From positions 12,386,328 through 12,450,327 of the forward strand of contig CM018036.1 in assembly GCA_008638375.1 (NCBI GenBank): DNA of 64,000 nt, given 5' to 3'. Below the pieces are notes generated by a model, which was given only the letters and a program-made list of their open reading frames with translations, was not told the origin of the DNA and searched no databases. This stretch comes from Nyssa sinensis (taxonomy: Eukaryota; Streptophyta; Magnoliopsida; Cornales; Nyssaceae). Positions 12,400 through 23,239 of the stretch are shown here, piece after piece. How positions within the stretch are numbered: the first letter of the stretch is position 1; each line of letters begins with the position of its first letter. Made by a program: the position numbers and the translations under genes.

Positions 12400-12663
12400 T
12401 TCCTCAACTGTTGCGGAACTTATGATTTATAAAAAAGAAACTCTGAAATTTTGGATTCAATTGCAAGTTCAGTTCACATAAGTTAAATTGCATAGTTTGT
12501 GTGATTTAGGTTTGTAATAGAGAAGAAGAAAAGAAAAAAAAGGAAAAGAGAGAAAAATTTACGTAAAAGGGTGGAATGAATTAATTACATTCCTACACCT
12601 TCTATATATTTATATTATTGAATTATTGTAAAATTTAAAAATACCCATTCTAATATTCTAACA
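12400..12663 (-). repeat. 3' LTR relic of Copia element no. 1 (left limit uncertain)
   Basis: The right edge is read from the sequence TTCTAACA|CTCCACCTCAAG. On the - strand this is a purine-rich tract (CTTGAGGTGGAG) followed by TGTTAG, the standard Copia PPT/3'-LTR junction. The left edge was not resolved because no partner LTR lies in the window. RNase H coding remnants of the same element resume at about 14009. Confidence 0.55.
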
Positions 12664-12675
12664 CTCCACCTCAAG

Positions 12676-14008
12676 TTTTTTTTTTTTGGTAAGTTAACTT
12701 ATTATTACCATCAATAAAACAGAAAAAACAAACCGCACCCAACAAGACTCCTAACAAAACCAACCAAATAAGGTACCAACCAAACAGAAACATATCCAAA
12801 CTTCTAAACTAAACACCAAAGCCTTAGAGAAACTAGAAACAGCTATCCAAGGAGAGGATTTTCCTAAGACCAGCCAACAAAACACCAGAGTACAGTTGAA
12901 ACAGGCAAGAAATCAGCAACAACTCTGACTGCACTTCAACAAAGGGTCCTGTAACAGCTCAGTGGACCCTCCTTACTAGCTGCACAATGAATCATCACCA
13001 GGGGAAGAAACTAAACCGGACCAGACCATCAGCCCCATCAAACTAAGAAGATCTTGACAACAGCTAAGCACACACTCAATCCAATGGAACAGGAGATTTC
13101 CTCAGCCAGAACCCAAACCAGCTAAGCAGAGCCAACCAGGACAGAAAGCTGCTACAATGTTAACTGATATTCATCCGCAGGCGAAGACCCAAACAGACAG
13201 ACTATCTCATTACAATCAACCAAGAGTACCTGAACAGCAGGCTCTAGGCAGATTCTAAACAGCTCAAGCAGAGCAATCCCAAAAAATAGACTCCATAGTC
13301 AAGCTGCAGAACATCCCTGAGTTTCCTGAAACAAAAACACCAAAAACTCCAAAACCTTCACTTGTAGGCCAAAAAAATGCAGACCACTTACAAGTAGCAT
13401 CGTATAGGTAGGAGATCTCAACTCAATCAGTCACATAGCCAGAAAAAGGCCCAGCAGACTGCATAAACTACTCGCAAACTCCATGGGACATTAATCTGAC
13501 TTGGACAACCCACCAGACACCAAATGGAAAAACATAAAATAAAGGAACAGAGTAGAAAACAGATAATTCTCTGCCTTTAAAAGAGGAAAAACTAGAATTC
13601 AGAACGTGACAGCTCCAAAGACCAACCGACTACATTCCTGCAACAGCATCCATATACCAGGCTCAGCACCATCCCTTTGGAGCAAAAAAGAAAAGATCAG
13701 CCTGCCCCAGAAAACCCAACCTTCCATCAACCAATACCAGAAGACATATATTCAGAACAGACAACAAAAAACCATCTGCTCCACTCATCAGCACCCCTGA
13801 CCCCTGCTTAATTTGTGGGAGAATATAAGATGAGCTATTCCTAAACCCAGACACAATTCCCAATTTGCACAAGTCCTAGGAACTGTTATTCCAAGTAGAA
13901 ATCGCAGCACAAATGGCAGAGGTGATAGCCTGAACAAGTTGCTCCCTTTCTTAAAACTTCCTGCTCATTGTTCTGTTATTCTTTTCCATCCAAAGGAAAT
14001 AAATGGTT
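12676..14008 (-). mobile_element. 5'-truncated LINE inserted in Copia relic
   Basis: The + strand starts with a T run (12678-12690), i.e. the poly(A) tail of a - strand retroposon, and continues for about 1.3 kb. On its far side (about 13890-14000) the - strand reads WMEKNNRTMSRKF…EQLVQAITSAICAA, a typical plant LINE C-terminal tail. Directly beyond, at about 14005-14015, the frame turns into Copia RNase H (GLICKPFVKLEP), so the LINE sits inside the Copia element. Most of the LINE is 3' untranslated sequence. It contains no RT domain, so it is a dead, truncated copy. Confidence 0.7.
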
Positions 14009-14520
14009 CCAATTTTACAAAGGGCTTGCAGATTAGGCCTTCGTTTAGCTTCTCCTTGATGAAGTGTCCATCAATCTCTATGTGCTTCATTTGATCACGT
14101 TGAACCAGATTATGAGCGATATTAATAGCTGACTTGTTATCACAATATAATCTCATAGATGTGTTATTATTAAATCCAATATCCCTCAGGACTGTCCGTA
14201 GGCAAATAAGCTCACATACCCCATATGCCATGGCTTTGTACTTAGCTTCAACACTAGATTTTGCACCACCGATTGTTTTTTACTTCGCCAAGTAACCAAA
14301 TTACCACCCGCGAAAGTACAATATCCCAAGGTAGATTGTTTGTCCTCAATAAATCGTACGCAATCTTCATATGTAAAGCCTTCAAGTGACTGATGAACAT
14401 GGTTTGAAAACATAATTCCTTCAAATACTCAAAATCCATCAATGGCATCTAAATGGGGAGTACAAGTTTCGTGCATGAACTGACTTACTACTCCAACAAA
14501 ATAGGCTCTGTCCAGTCTTG
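14009..14520 (-). mobile_element. Ty1/Copia relic: RNase H and end of RT
   Basis: On the - strand the pieces run, in order, …VSQFMHETCTPHLDAI (end of RT, about 14430-14490), TLGYCTFAGGNLVTWRSKKQ (start of RNase H, about 14275-14340), GVCELICLRTVLRDIGF and RLYCDNKSAINIAHN (core with D-N-K-S-A, about 14090-14225), then HFIKEKLNEGLICKPFV (C-terminal end). Frameshifts separate the pieces. Together with the LTR/PPT at 12663 this is a Copia element that lost its 5' three quarters and later received a LINE. Confidence 0.8.
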
Positions 14521-14934
14521 TACAACAATAATTCAAGGTTTTAGCTCAAATCTTGAACCAAAGTTTTCAAGGGGCTGAAAATCAAGGCAATTAAAGGTAG
14601 GAGACTTGTTTTCATTCAATGTCTTCCCATTTGTTTTGCTTGATTGAGGTAGTAGCTATTGACATCTAAGTTTGTATCTTTCATATCATTCTGAAGCTTG
14701 GGATTGAGGTAATACTTTGATTAAATTTGTGTTTTTTTTTTGGACTGGTCCACGGATTCTTCTTCTTCTTTTTTTTTTTTTGGGGGGGGGGGGGGGGGTT
14801 TGAGTTGCTTATTATTATTATTCTTTATAAGCGGGGCTGAGCTGCTTATTATATGTTATATTGAATTTGCAATACTTATCTGTAGTGGTTGGTTGGTTAA
14901 ATCACATTTGCATTTGTTTTGAAAGCTTAATTAT
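14521..14934. other. intergenic DNA with T/G tract
   Basis: No gene. A pyrimidine stretch leads into a run of 17 G (14782-14798). Confidence 0.5.
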
Positions 14935-14943
14935 TATATAAAA

Positions 14944-16019
14944 GAGTAATGTTAGGTATCCCCAATTTGTTTACCCAAATTGTATCCCCATAAGGTGGCA
15001 ATATGACATGGCTCACCATGTCATCACATTTAACCATTTTTTTATTTCTCTTTTCCATCACCTACCACTAATCTTCCTGAAAATTTAGAGAATAAAATTT
15101 TAGAAAGACTATTGCTGAAGTTTTAGAGAGAGAAAAGACTTGCATAATTAGAGAGTTCTGAAAAAAAAAAAGTTATAGATCAAAATTATAAAAAGAAGAA
15201 ACATGTAGATCGGATAAAAAGAATGCTAGAGAGAAAGTTGTGATTTGTGATGATTTGCATATTTATTAATTTGTACTTTCATTTTTTAAAAGCAGTAAAT
15301 CAAGAATACACAGTACAACCCTTTATCTCCTTGTTTTTGTAAAGTTGATTTTGATATGGTAAAGATTGTCTTTTTCCAAGAATTGGTTTCCAGCTCCTCT
15401 CATGATGGAGGTGGTGAGGTGGTGAAGGCATCATCAGAGGTGGGCAGGTCTGCGTTTTCCTTCTTACTATCACACAGAAAGAATCAACAAGAAGTAATTA
15501 TCACCAGATAATATATATATCTTAAGAAAACCATTGTTTGATCTAATAATTCTACTGTCTCTCTGTTTTCATCTATCATACATGTTAGTCTCAGAGACGT
15601 AACTGATTTTCTTTGCCCTTTTTTCAGAACTAATTTTGTCCTCAGTAAGATATTTTCCATTCCAAGAATCCATGCAAACCCATGGGGGAATCTAGAAAGA
15701 CAGGAATTATGCTTTTGTATTTCTCACTAGTACAACATGTCAACACAAAAGTGGCGAGAGAAGTGATTCAAATTCTACCACATAATAGGTTGCAGCAATT
15801 TCTGAAAATCAATTGCAGAAAAGTGAGAGAGGTTGAGAGAGAAGAGGGGGGCGGGTTGGGAGGATTTCTTGGAAACATAAAATATTAGTTGTGAATGAAA
15901 GCGTTGGAGAAGAGAAATAAAAAAATGATTAAATGCGATGACATGGTGAGCCATGTCATATTGCCACCTGCATGGGGATACAATTTGGGTAAACAAATTG
16001 GGGATACTTAGCAGTAGTC
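14944..16019. mobile_element. Mutator-like (TIR-MULE) non-autonomous element
   Basis: A 1076-bp element with long terminal inverted repeats of roughly 110-130 bp. The left end reads GAGTAATGTTAGGTATCCCC and the reverse complement of the right end reads GACTACTGCTAAGTATCCCC. Both continue through CAATTTGTTTACCCAAATTG and a shared GACATGGCTCACCATGTC palindrome. It is flanked by a 9-bp near-perfect duplication, TATATAAAA (14935-14943) and TATATAGAA (16020-16028). Nine bases is the Mutator hallmark. No transposase is encoded. The ORFs inside are short and unrecognised, but the unique interior (about 15300-15680) could be captured host sequence. Confidence 0.85.
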
Positions 16020-16048
16020 TATATAGAATGACCATGGACCAGATGTGT

Positions 16049-16110
16049 CAGATAGGCCAGTTGGTGAAGTCTCTAGGTGGTTGTACCAGAGACTTGGGAT
16101 TGATTCTGCT
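16049..16110 (+). repeat. tRNA-like SINE head fragment
   Basis: Contains CCAGTTGGTGAAGTCTCTAG (box A-like) and, about 35 bp on, GGGATTGATTC (degenerate box B). It runs into a T-rich tract and then the duplicated block that follows. Confidence 0.4.
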
Positions 16111-16405
16111 TTCCTTTTTTTCTTTTTTTTGGGTTGGGGGTTGGTCTAGGGGGAGGGCTAGCACTTTTTGCGTAGCCCAGGCATTGGAACACCCCCCACC
16201 CCAAAAAAAAAGAATGACTATGGGCCATTTTAATTTTTCCTAATATGATCTAAATGATTCCATTTTTTTTGGGGTGGGGGTTCTATGGGCTGGGGAGGGC
16301 TACCAGTTGTTGCATGGCCCAGGCATTGGGAACCCCCCCCCCCCCACCAAACCAAAAAAAAAAAGAATGACTGAAGGCATTTTTAATTTTTTTTTTATAT
16401 GATCT
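16109..16405. repeat. two tandem ~150-bp copies of a G/C-block repeat
   Basis: Copy one (about 16118-16258) and copy two (about 16263-16405) share GGGGGTT…GGGAGGGCTA, GCCCAGGCATTGG, a C run, an A run, GAATGACT and ATATGATCTAAA in the same order. Each copy pairs a G-rich left part with a C-rich right part, so a hairpin is possible. Confidence 0.7.
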
Positions 16406-16699
16406 AAACATGTATTTTAGAAAAAGTTTTTTTTTATTTTTTTTTTGGCTAACAGTGACTAAGCTATTATAAAGTTCCTCAAAAAAAAAGTTCCTTGCCC
16501 ATGCTCACAATCAAACATATATATTAAATATCATTAAAATATGGAATTCTGATGTTATGTCATTTGTATTCATATACCTATCCAAAAAAAGTCATTTGTA
16601 TTAGTGAATCTTTAGTAGGTTGTGCACCCGATGAAAATTCACTCACATTCTGTTACATAACATGTCATACACCTCGTGACACCACAAAAACTTTAAAAT

Positions 16700-16898
16700 T
16701 GTTGAAGGTACGTTAGAGAATGAAAATGATATATTCTTCTCTCTTGAAGGACAATATTTATAGTCACAACTTACAAGCAAATAAGGAAATTATCGTAAAT
16801 TAGTTCCTACAATCAATACAATCAATCAATCTAAATACCTAAATTAGCTCTATCTAATGCTTAAATTAAGTTACAGATTCGGTAAATATTGATTAACA
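16700..16898 (-). repeat. 3' LTR of Copia element no. 2
   Basis: 199 bp, TG…CA ended, aligned along its whole length with 21189-21374 (shared ATTTATAGTCACAACTTAC, TATCGTAAATTAGTTCCTAC, ACAGATTCGGTAAATATTGA). Confidence 0.88.
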
Positions 16899-16905
16899 CT
16901 CCCCC

Positions 16906-17350
16906 TCAAGATAGGGAGTATATATCTATAACTCCTAGTTTGCTACAAATAGAGTCTATTACAGTCTTTGGTAGAGCTTTGGTGAAGATATCGGCAAGTT
17001 GACTACCAGAAGGAACAAACAGAGTGATTTCCTTGGACTTTACTTTAGATCGAATGAAATAACAATCAACTTTCAATATGCTTGATCCGTTCGTGAAAGA
17101 CTGGATTGTTGGCAATATGAATCACCACTTGATTGTCACAATGGAGAGGTGTTGGACCACGTATTAAAACATTAAATTCTTGCACAAGTGTTCTTAACCA
17201 AGTTAGCTCACAAGTAGTATGTATCATTTCTCATACTCTACCTCAGCACTAGAACGTGCCACAATCGACTGCTTCTTGCTTTTCCAATTCACGAGATTAC
17301 CCCTAAGAAGGTACAATAACCAATGGTAGATTTGCAATCTGAAGGTGATG
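16906..17350 (-). pseudogene. Copia RNase H domain (broken)
   Basis: On the - strand the C-terminal RNase H end is read at 16906-17115 (…QLADIFTKALPK…, the standard Copia end). Further upstream, about 17130-17330, lie fragments such as SWKSKKQ and CDNQVV-like residues with stops between them. It would degrade the RNA of the RNA:DNA hybrid in an active element. Confidence 0.75.
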
Positions 17351-18420
17351 CTACCTAATCAGCATCAGTATATCCCTCAATCCAAAGATATCGAGATGAT
17401 CGATAAAGAAGACCACGTCCTGGGGAATTCTTAAGATACGAGTAACTGCATTCATATGAGGAACTCGAGGATTAGTCATAAACTGGCTCACAACACTAAC
17501 TGCATAAGAGATGTTAGGTCGAGTAATAGTTAGGTAAATGAGCTTACCCATGAGTCTTTGATACATCTTTGGATCCTCAACCAAATCAATCTCATCTGTC
17601 ATCGGCTTTAGATTGGTCTCCATGGGCGTAGCAACAGGTTTGGAACCAAGATAACCTGTATCTTTTAAAATATCAAGAGTGTACTTCCTCTGAGAAAAAT
17701 TGATTTCTGCTTTTGATCTTGCGACCTCAATACCAAGGAAATAACAGAGCTTTCCAAGATCTTTGGTGAGAAAGATGGAACCATGATGGTGAATCAATGT
17801 CTGGATACTTGCCTTATCATTGCCGGTGATCACAGTATCATCTATGTAGACAACTAGAACCATGATACCTCTTTGTGTCTTCTTAAAGAATATTGAGTGA
17901 TCAGCCTGGCTCTGACTCATACCATGAGTAACTACTGCCTTACTAAATTTATCAAACCAAATTTGGGGAGATTGTTTGAGTCCATAAATAGACTTCTGAA
18001 GATGAGAAACATACTTCCCCTTGGACTCAAAACTAGGTAGTTGAGCCATATACACAGTCTCAGCAAGATCACCTTGTAGGAAGGCATTTTTGACATCGAA
18101 CTAATAAGAGGCTAATCGAGATTCACAACAAGAGATATGATAACCCGAACATAATTCAATTTGGCAACAAGAGAGAGAGTCTCGGTGTAATCAATGCCAT
18201 AGGTTTGGGTAAAACCTTTGGTCACAAGGCGAGCCTTCAACCGATTAACAGTACCATCAGGATTGTGCTTGATTGTGAAGACCCAATGACAACCAACAAT
18301 TTGAGCACCATTAGATTTAGGAACAAGAGACTAAGTACGATTTAATTCCAAAGCATGCATTTCCTCTTCCATTGCAGTTCGCCAACCAGGATGGGAAAGA
18401 GCTTCCTTATAGGTTTTAGG
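17351..18420 (-). pseudogene. Copia reverse transcriptase (RVT_2), broken
   Basis: The longest piece is 17351-18055 (234 aa). It shows YGLKQSPQIWFDKFSKAV, the catalytic VVYIDDTVITG box with both Asp intact, LGKLCYFLGIEVA, TGYLGSKPVATPM and VSQFMTNPRVPHMNAV. The N-terminal start of the domain (SFIVPKTYKEALSHPGW, AMEEEMHALE) is in a second frame at about 18331-18430. Between 18060 and 18330 the frame shifts with stops. The YIDD box is an accepted variant of YVDD. Confidence 0.88.
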
Positions 18421-18742
18421 AACAATGAAAGATGACAGAGACAGAGATAGAGAAAGTTTGAAAGGAATATGATAATGATCATTAAGAGACAAAGTTAGAG
18501 ATGGGATGAGCAGTGCAAGTACTTGTATCGTTACGGACTGCAATAGGCAAATCATGATTAGAGTCAAAAAAATGAGATGAATTGGCAGACGGTGAGGTAG
18601 GTGGAGGATGTGAGAGAGAAGGTTCAGCAGGAAGAGTGACTTGAGCTGCAATTTGCTGACGGTGAACATACACATGAGAAATAGGAGGGCGAGTAGGAAC
18701 ACTGGTAGGTAAAACAAGGTAAGGAAATAATGGTGCGAATAA

Positions 18743-19711
18743 CTAACTTCTTTCTAGAGAATAATAGGGAACAGTTTCAAAGAAAGTGACATCAGCATTG
18801 ACAAAGTGCTTACGTAAGATAGGATTGTAGCACCTGTAACCTTTATGTGTGCGTGAGTAACCAAGAAATATGCATTTATAAGCACGATGGTCAAGTTTGT
18901 CACGACCAGGCTGCAAGTTATACACAAACGAAACATATCCAAAAACTTTGGAGGAAAGAGAGAAAGGTGTTTTATCAGGAAACATGATATTAGAAGGTGA
19001 TTTTTTCTATAGAATGCGAGAAGACATCCTATTTAAAAGATACGTACCTATAAGGACAACATCCCCCCAAAAACACTTGGGAACATGCATCTGGATTATA
19101 AGAGCACGAGTTATAGCAAGGATGGGACCGTTCTTTCTTTCGGCAATCGCATTTTGTTGGGGGGTGGTGACACAGGATGTTTGGTGTATAATGCCTTTAG
19201 ACTAAAAAAACTGTTTAAAATAACTATCTTTATACTCTTGAGCATTATTAGTTCAAAAAACTAACAATTTGGCATTGAATTGATTAGAAATTTCAGCATA
19301 AAAGGATTGAAAATCATTAAGCAATTGAGAATGATTTTTAAGCACATACACCCATGTCAAATGAGAATGATCATCAATAAAAGTAACAAAATATCGAGAA
19401 TCACATAAACCCGTGGTCCGAGATGGTCCCCAAATATCATAATGAAATAATGCAAAAGATTGGAAACAATGGAGGTCAACACGTAAAGGAAACGAAACTC
19501 TACGATGCTGACTAAGTTCACATGTCTCACAATTAAAACTAGAAAAATAAGATAAAGTAGGAACTAAGTGACAAAGATTTGCTAAAGACTGGTGTCCAAG
19601 GCGATAGTGCCACTGATAAGGGGAAACAACGAAATGTAGAGCAGAAGGAGTCGATTGACAAGATGACTGAAGGTAGTAGAGTCCATTCTTCTCATATCTC
19701 CCACCAATCAT
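18743..19711 (-). pseudogene. Copia integrase, broken
   Basis: At 19253-19711 the GAG-pre-integrase HHCC zinc region (HYRLGHQSLANL…CETCELSQHRR) is followed by the start of the catalytic core (DIWGPSRTTGL, YFVTFIDDHSHLTWVYVLK, with the two catalytic Asp of DDE). The centre at about 19000-19250 is frameshifted. At 18743-18985 the C-terminal GKGYRCYNP-like KGY motif reads RTHKGYRCYNP. Stops make it non-functional. Confidence 0.85.
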
Positions 19712-19758
19712 CTCGTCTTTAGATCTTGAAATTCACAATAAAAGGGATAGAAAGTCAC

Positions 19759-20010
19759 TCAATAGTTGAAGGACTGGGTAAGTTTACGAATAGACAATAA
19801 ATTGAAAGAAAATTGGGGTATGTGTAAAACATATGAAAAAGTGAGACCAAAAGTGCTAACACTACGAATTTCGTGAACATAAGCTTTAGTCCCATTAGCA
19901 ATAGTGATAAAGGAGGGAGAAGAAGGACGAAAAATATTAGAAAGAAGAGACAAATTACCTATCATATGATCAGATGACCTGGAATCGAGAATCCAAGGAG
20001 TACTGGAAAA
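19759..20010 (-). pseudogene. Copia aspartic protease with altered active site
   Basis: The - strand reads WILDSRSSDHMIG and then …ITIANGTKAYVHEIRSV…VLHIPQFSFNLLSI. The family active site is D-S/T-G; here the Gly is Arg (DSR). That alone should prevent autocatalytic processing. Confidence 0.75.
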
Positions 20011-20046
20011 AATATAAAGACGTGTTACCTGATGAGACCAAATTAG

Positions 20047-20990
20047 CTATGGAAGTAGAAGAGGCATTGGCATGGTGGAGAATAGAATCATACTCTGTCT
20101 TGGAAATAAGGATCTGATCTTTAGAAATCGACTCAGATTGCTACCCCTCAAGTGTAGCATGGTTAGCCCAAGTGGGCTTGCCATGGAGTTTCCAACAGTA
20201 GTCAACAAAATGATTATTTTGGCCATAATGAGTGCCCCGCTTGGAGCCACGACCATTATGACCACCACGATTACCACGACCACCATGACCACAATTACTA
20301 CTAGGAGAAACACGCCCACCATGATCTCCAAGAGGTGCAGCAAGAGCGGAACGAGTGTCGTTCTCTGGAGTAGAAGAATGAACGGCAGTTCTCTAAACAT
20401 GAGCAAAAGTCACTAACAGTGGGAATATCGTTACCAGATAGAATCTAAGAACTATAGGAGCAAGTTCCGGTTTGAGACCGGAGAAAAACTTAAGCAACTC
20501 GAAATTTCTCCCTGTATTGTTGTTAAGTTTTCAAGTCAATGGTCAACGGTTAATAGACATTTAACTCATCCCCCATACCTTTCAGGATGGAAAAATATTC
20601 TTCCACCGAGCGATCTCCCTGTTGGAAGGAAAAAATGTCCTAATAGATTTGATAGATACGAGTGAGACTCTGATCAGAAGAATACAACCTTTGCAAAGTG
20701 TCCCAAATGGCTTTGGAAGATTCCAAACAAGTGACATTATTGAAAATATCTAGTTCCAAGTTGTTCCAAAGCCAAGTCATAATCTGAGCATCTTCTTGTT
20801 CCCAAGTGGGAACCTTGGTGACATCAGTAGGTTTGGTGGTTGTAAGATAAAAAGACTTACCACGAGCTTTCAGTGAAACTAACACGACGCGAAACGATTG
20901 AAGGTAATTGGGATCATTCAATTTTGTATTGGTCAGTGATCCAATAAAAAAAGAATCTTTCTTGTCCGTGATGCCCAATTTATCAGCCAT
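20047..20990 (-). pseudogene. Copia gag with Gly/Arg-rich, degraded zinc knuckle
   Basis: Starts at an ATG at 20990 (MADKLGITDKKDSFFIGSLT). The first 116 codons are open and contain the UBN2-type gag core (MTWLWNNLELDIFNNVTCLE, AIWDTLQRLYSS). After frameshifts, 20170-20330 is a Gly/Arg/His-rich segment ending in NNHFVDYCWKLHGKPTW, where the usual CCHC knuckle has lost its first two Cys. A 13-18 nt GGH/GGR coding repeat (ACCACGACC on +) is visible here. Confidence 0.75.
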
Positions 20991-21178
20991 GATAGGACAA
21001 AGAAATTGCTAGAGCAAAGATTTGGGAAGCGAGAGAAGCTGGCTAGGCTGAGGGAGCCAAGAGGCTCTGCTAAGGGTGACGAGAGGTTAGGTTAAGAGGT
21101 GCCGAAGGAGCCGAGAGGGACGAGAGGCACCGAGAAGGGGAGAACCGAGAAAGAGAAGTTATGGTTTAGAAAACCCTT

Positions 21179-21188
21179 TCTGATACCA
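21179..21188 (-). other. primer binding site (initiator Met tRNA) of Copia element
   Basis: The + strand reads TCTGATACCA directly before the LTR start. On the - strand it is TGGTATCAGA, the classic initiator Met complement. Confidence 0.85.
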
Positions 21189-21374
21189 TGTCTAAGATAT
21201 TTTAGAGAATGAAAAATTTATATTCTTCTTTCTAGGTGGTCAAGATTTATAGTCACAACTTACCAGTAAATAAGGAAACTATCGTAAATTAGTTCCTACA
21301 ATCAATCAATCTAAATACCCAAATTAGTTCAATCTAATGCCTAAATTAAGCTACAGATTCGGTAAATATTGACA
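21189..21374 (-). repeat. 5' LTR of Copia element no. 2
   Basis: 186 bp, TG…CA ended, homologous to 16700-16898. The PBS adjoins it on the inside. Confidence 0.88.
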
Positions 21375-22990
21375 AATAATATTTACAACAAAAACCATGC
21401 CTGATGTAGGATAGCATAACACTAAAATGAAATTTACTACACTAGTATCTAAGAATTAATTAAGCATCACGTACTTCATATGGAACTTGAGATTCATGGC
21501 ACCCGAATTTGCAATGAATTTGGCCACCCAAGTCTCTAAGAACTTGCAATCTATTTCTTTCGTACACGCATCTTTATGAGCTAGGTGTACATCTAAGGAC
21601 CTTTGTGTTTCTATTAATCCAATTGATAACTTTGGAGAAGTTTTCCTTCCACTTCAATTTCAAAAAAGTTTCTTCAAGCCGCATTTCACCTAAAAAAAAA
21701 GAGCTCCGACCTCCAGTTGATTCTTCAATGCTGACCAAAAAAGGCTTGCAAAAGAGCTTGGAGAAGGTAAATATATTGCTGCCTTGATAATCTCTTAAAT
21801 TCTGCCGGTATGAGTTTATCCCTAATTTCCCATGAAGCACTCTCTCAAGTTAAGCTCCATGTACTCAAAGAGATGTTTGAGATCTTGAACAAAGGGACTT
21901 TAAACCTGAGAAGAACAGGACCCCTTTCAATTCTTTAGATGCTGATGTACAAGAAGAAGCATTCAACTCCTGAAAGAATCTTCAGATAATCTTTTATTTC
22001 TCTCTCTCTGTTGCTAGATGTTCAAATGCATTTTCCTCCTGAGCAGTTCTTGGTGTGAGACTTAGGTGAATGTTTTGTGGCAGAACATTAATTTTCAGGC
22101 TTCTGTATTTGGGTGCTCACCATGCACCTCGAAGATTGCCTTTTCTTCTCCTTTTTGCCCCACACATTAGCTGAAAGAAGATTCCCACAGCCTAAAGTAT
22201 CATTTTTCCTTATTCTGTGCATTATATGTTTATCTTTTGAACAATTATTTCATTAATTCAACTCATCCAACTACACTGGGTCACTCCCCCCACCCCCCCC
22301 AAAAAAAAACTACACTGTGCCAGCTGCACCGCCTTGTTTTGCCATTATATCTTGTTAAACCATAAGTGGCCAGTTCTGTTCTCACCATCTCATCTTATGT
22401 CCTTTTTTATCTTCGTCGCATCCTGATAGCATCTTTCTTGAATAACATGGGTTCTCTTCTTACCGATTTGATCACTGTTCTCTTCTGCAAAGGACATTTT
22501 AGGTTGATTTTCCTTCATCGTATCACATTGTGTGGCCATTGGGCTGCTGTCTAGTTCCCTATGACTTGTTTGTTATGATTTACTAGGGTTATCTGAGACT
22601 TCGATATGCATTAGCCGTTTTACTTTACTTGTTTAAGGTAAATGTGTCTAAAAACCAGTGTAAATGGCAAACTATGTTCCAACATAAAGGGGCAACCCCT
22701 TTTGGATGTTGAAACATATGAGGGCTTCTTAGCCACAAGGATGGACTTTTCTCTAATCATTTGGTGTCTGTGGCACTACCTAGATATGAGGAAAGTTTAG
22801 GCATGCAGCAGAATAAAAATTGAATGTTGTGGCCTTTTATATTACTTGGTGATTACATTATTATGCTTAATTCTGTTTACCAGTTCATTGGCAGAAGGTG
22901 ATATTTCAATCGAGCTAGTAACAAATTCATCAATTTTTTCCTACTCAGCTTTTTAAGAGCAGAGATTGATGCTCTTAATAGTTTATCTTC
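21375..22990. other. intergenic DNA, nothing recognised
   Basis: No ORF with a recognised product. A C run and A run occur near 22287-22310. The open stretch at 21574-21840 on the - strand has no recognisable domain. Confidence 0.45.
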
Positions 22991-22994
22991 ATAA

Positions 22995-23140
22995 AAAAGG
23001 GCTAGCTCAGTTCACGAGGCTCTCAGCACTACAGGGTTTGGGAAAGGTTACATATACGCAGCCTTATACCTGCAAGTAGAGAAGCTGTTTGCACAACTCG
23101 AACCCGTGACTTCCAAGTCACGCTGGAGCAAAGATCCCCA
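22995..23140 (-). mobile_element. Au-like tRNA-derived SINE (fragment)
   Basis: On the - strand, GTCACGGGTTCGAGTTGTGC carries a box B (GGTTCGAG), then GGTATAAGGCTGCGTATATG and a …CTGAGAGCCTCGTG… end, the order found in Au-type plant SINEs. A second and a third related copy lie at 33220-33395 and 37400-37555. Confidence 0.65.
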
Positions 23141-23239
23141 AAAAAATCTATATATCTACGTAGATACATCTGAAACTCTTCCTTCATCCAAAAAGAGAGA
23201 GTTCTCAAAAAATTATCTTTGAACTTCCAAAGGGGAAGT

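Larger units (their letters stand above)
16700..21374 (-). mobile_element. Ty1/Copia LTR retrotransposon, nearly full length, inactive
   Basis: A complete LTR-to-LTR structure on the - strand. The 5' LTR is at 21189-21374 and the 3' LTR at 16700-16898. The primer binding site (TGGTATCAG, complementary to initiator Met tRNA) lies directly inside the 5' LTR at about 21179-21188. The polypurine tract (CTTGAGGGGGAG) directly abuts the 3' LTR. Coding order is gag, protease, integrase, RT, RNase H, as in Copia. Stops and frameshifts interrupt every domain, so it cannot move by itself. The flanks (AAAAT and AATAA) do not give a clean 5-bp duplication. LTRs under 200 bp are short for the superfamily. 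Confidence 0.9.

Noticed and set aside
15682..16243. ORFs inside and just beyond the Mutator-like element
   Set aside because: They include TIR sequence and G-run translations and have no homology signal.
21189..21374. A clean 5-bp target duplication for the Copia element
   Set aside because: Flanks AAAAT and AATAA do not match well, so none is claimed.
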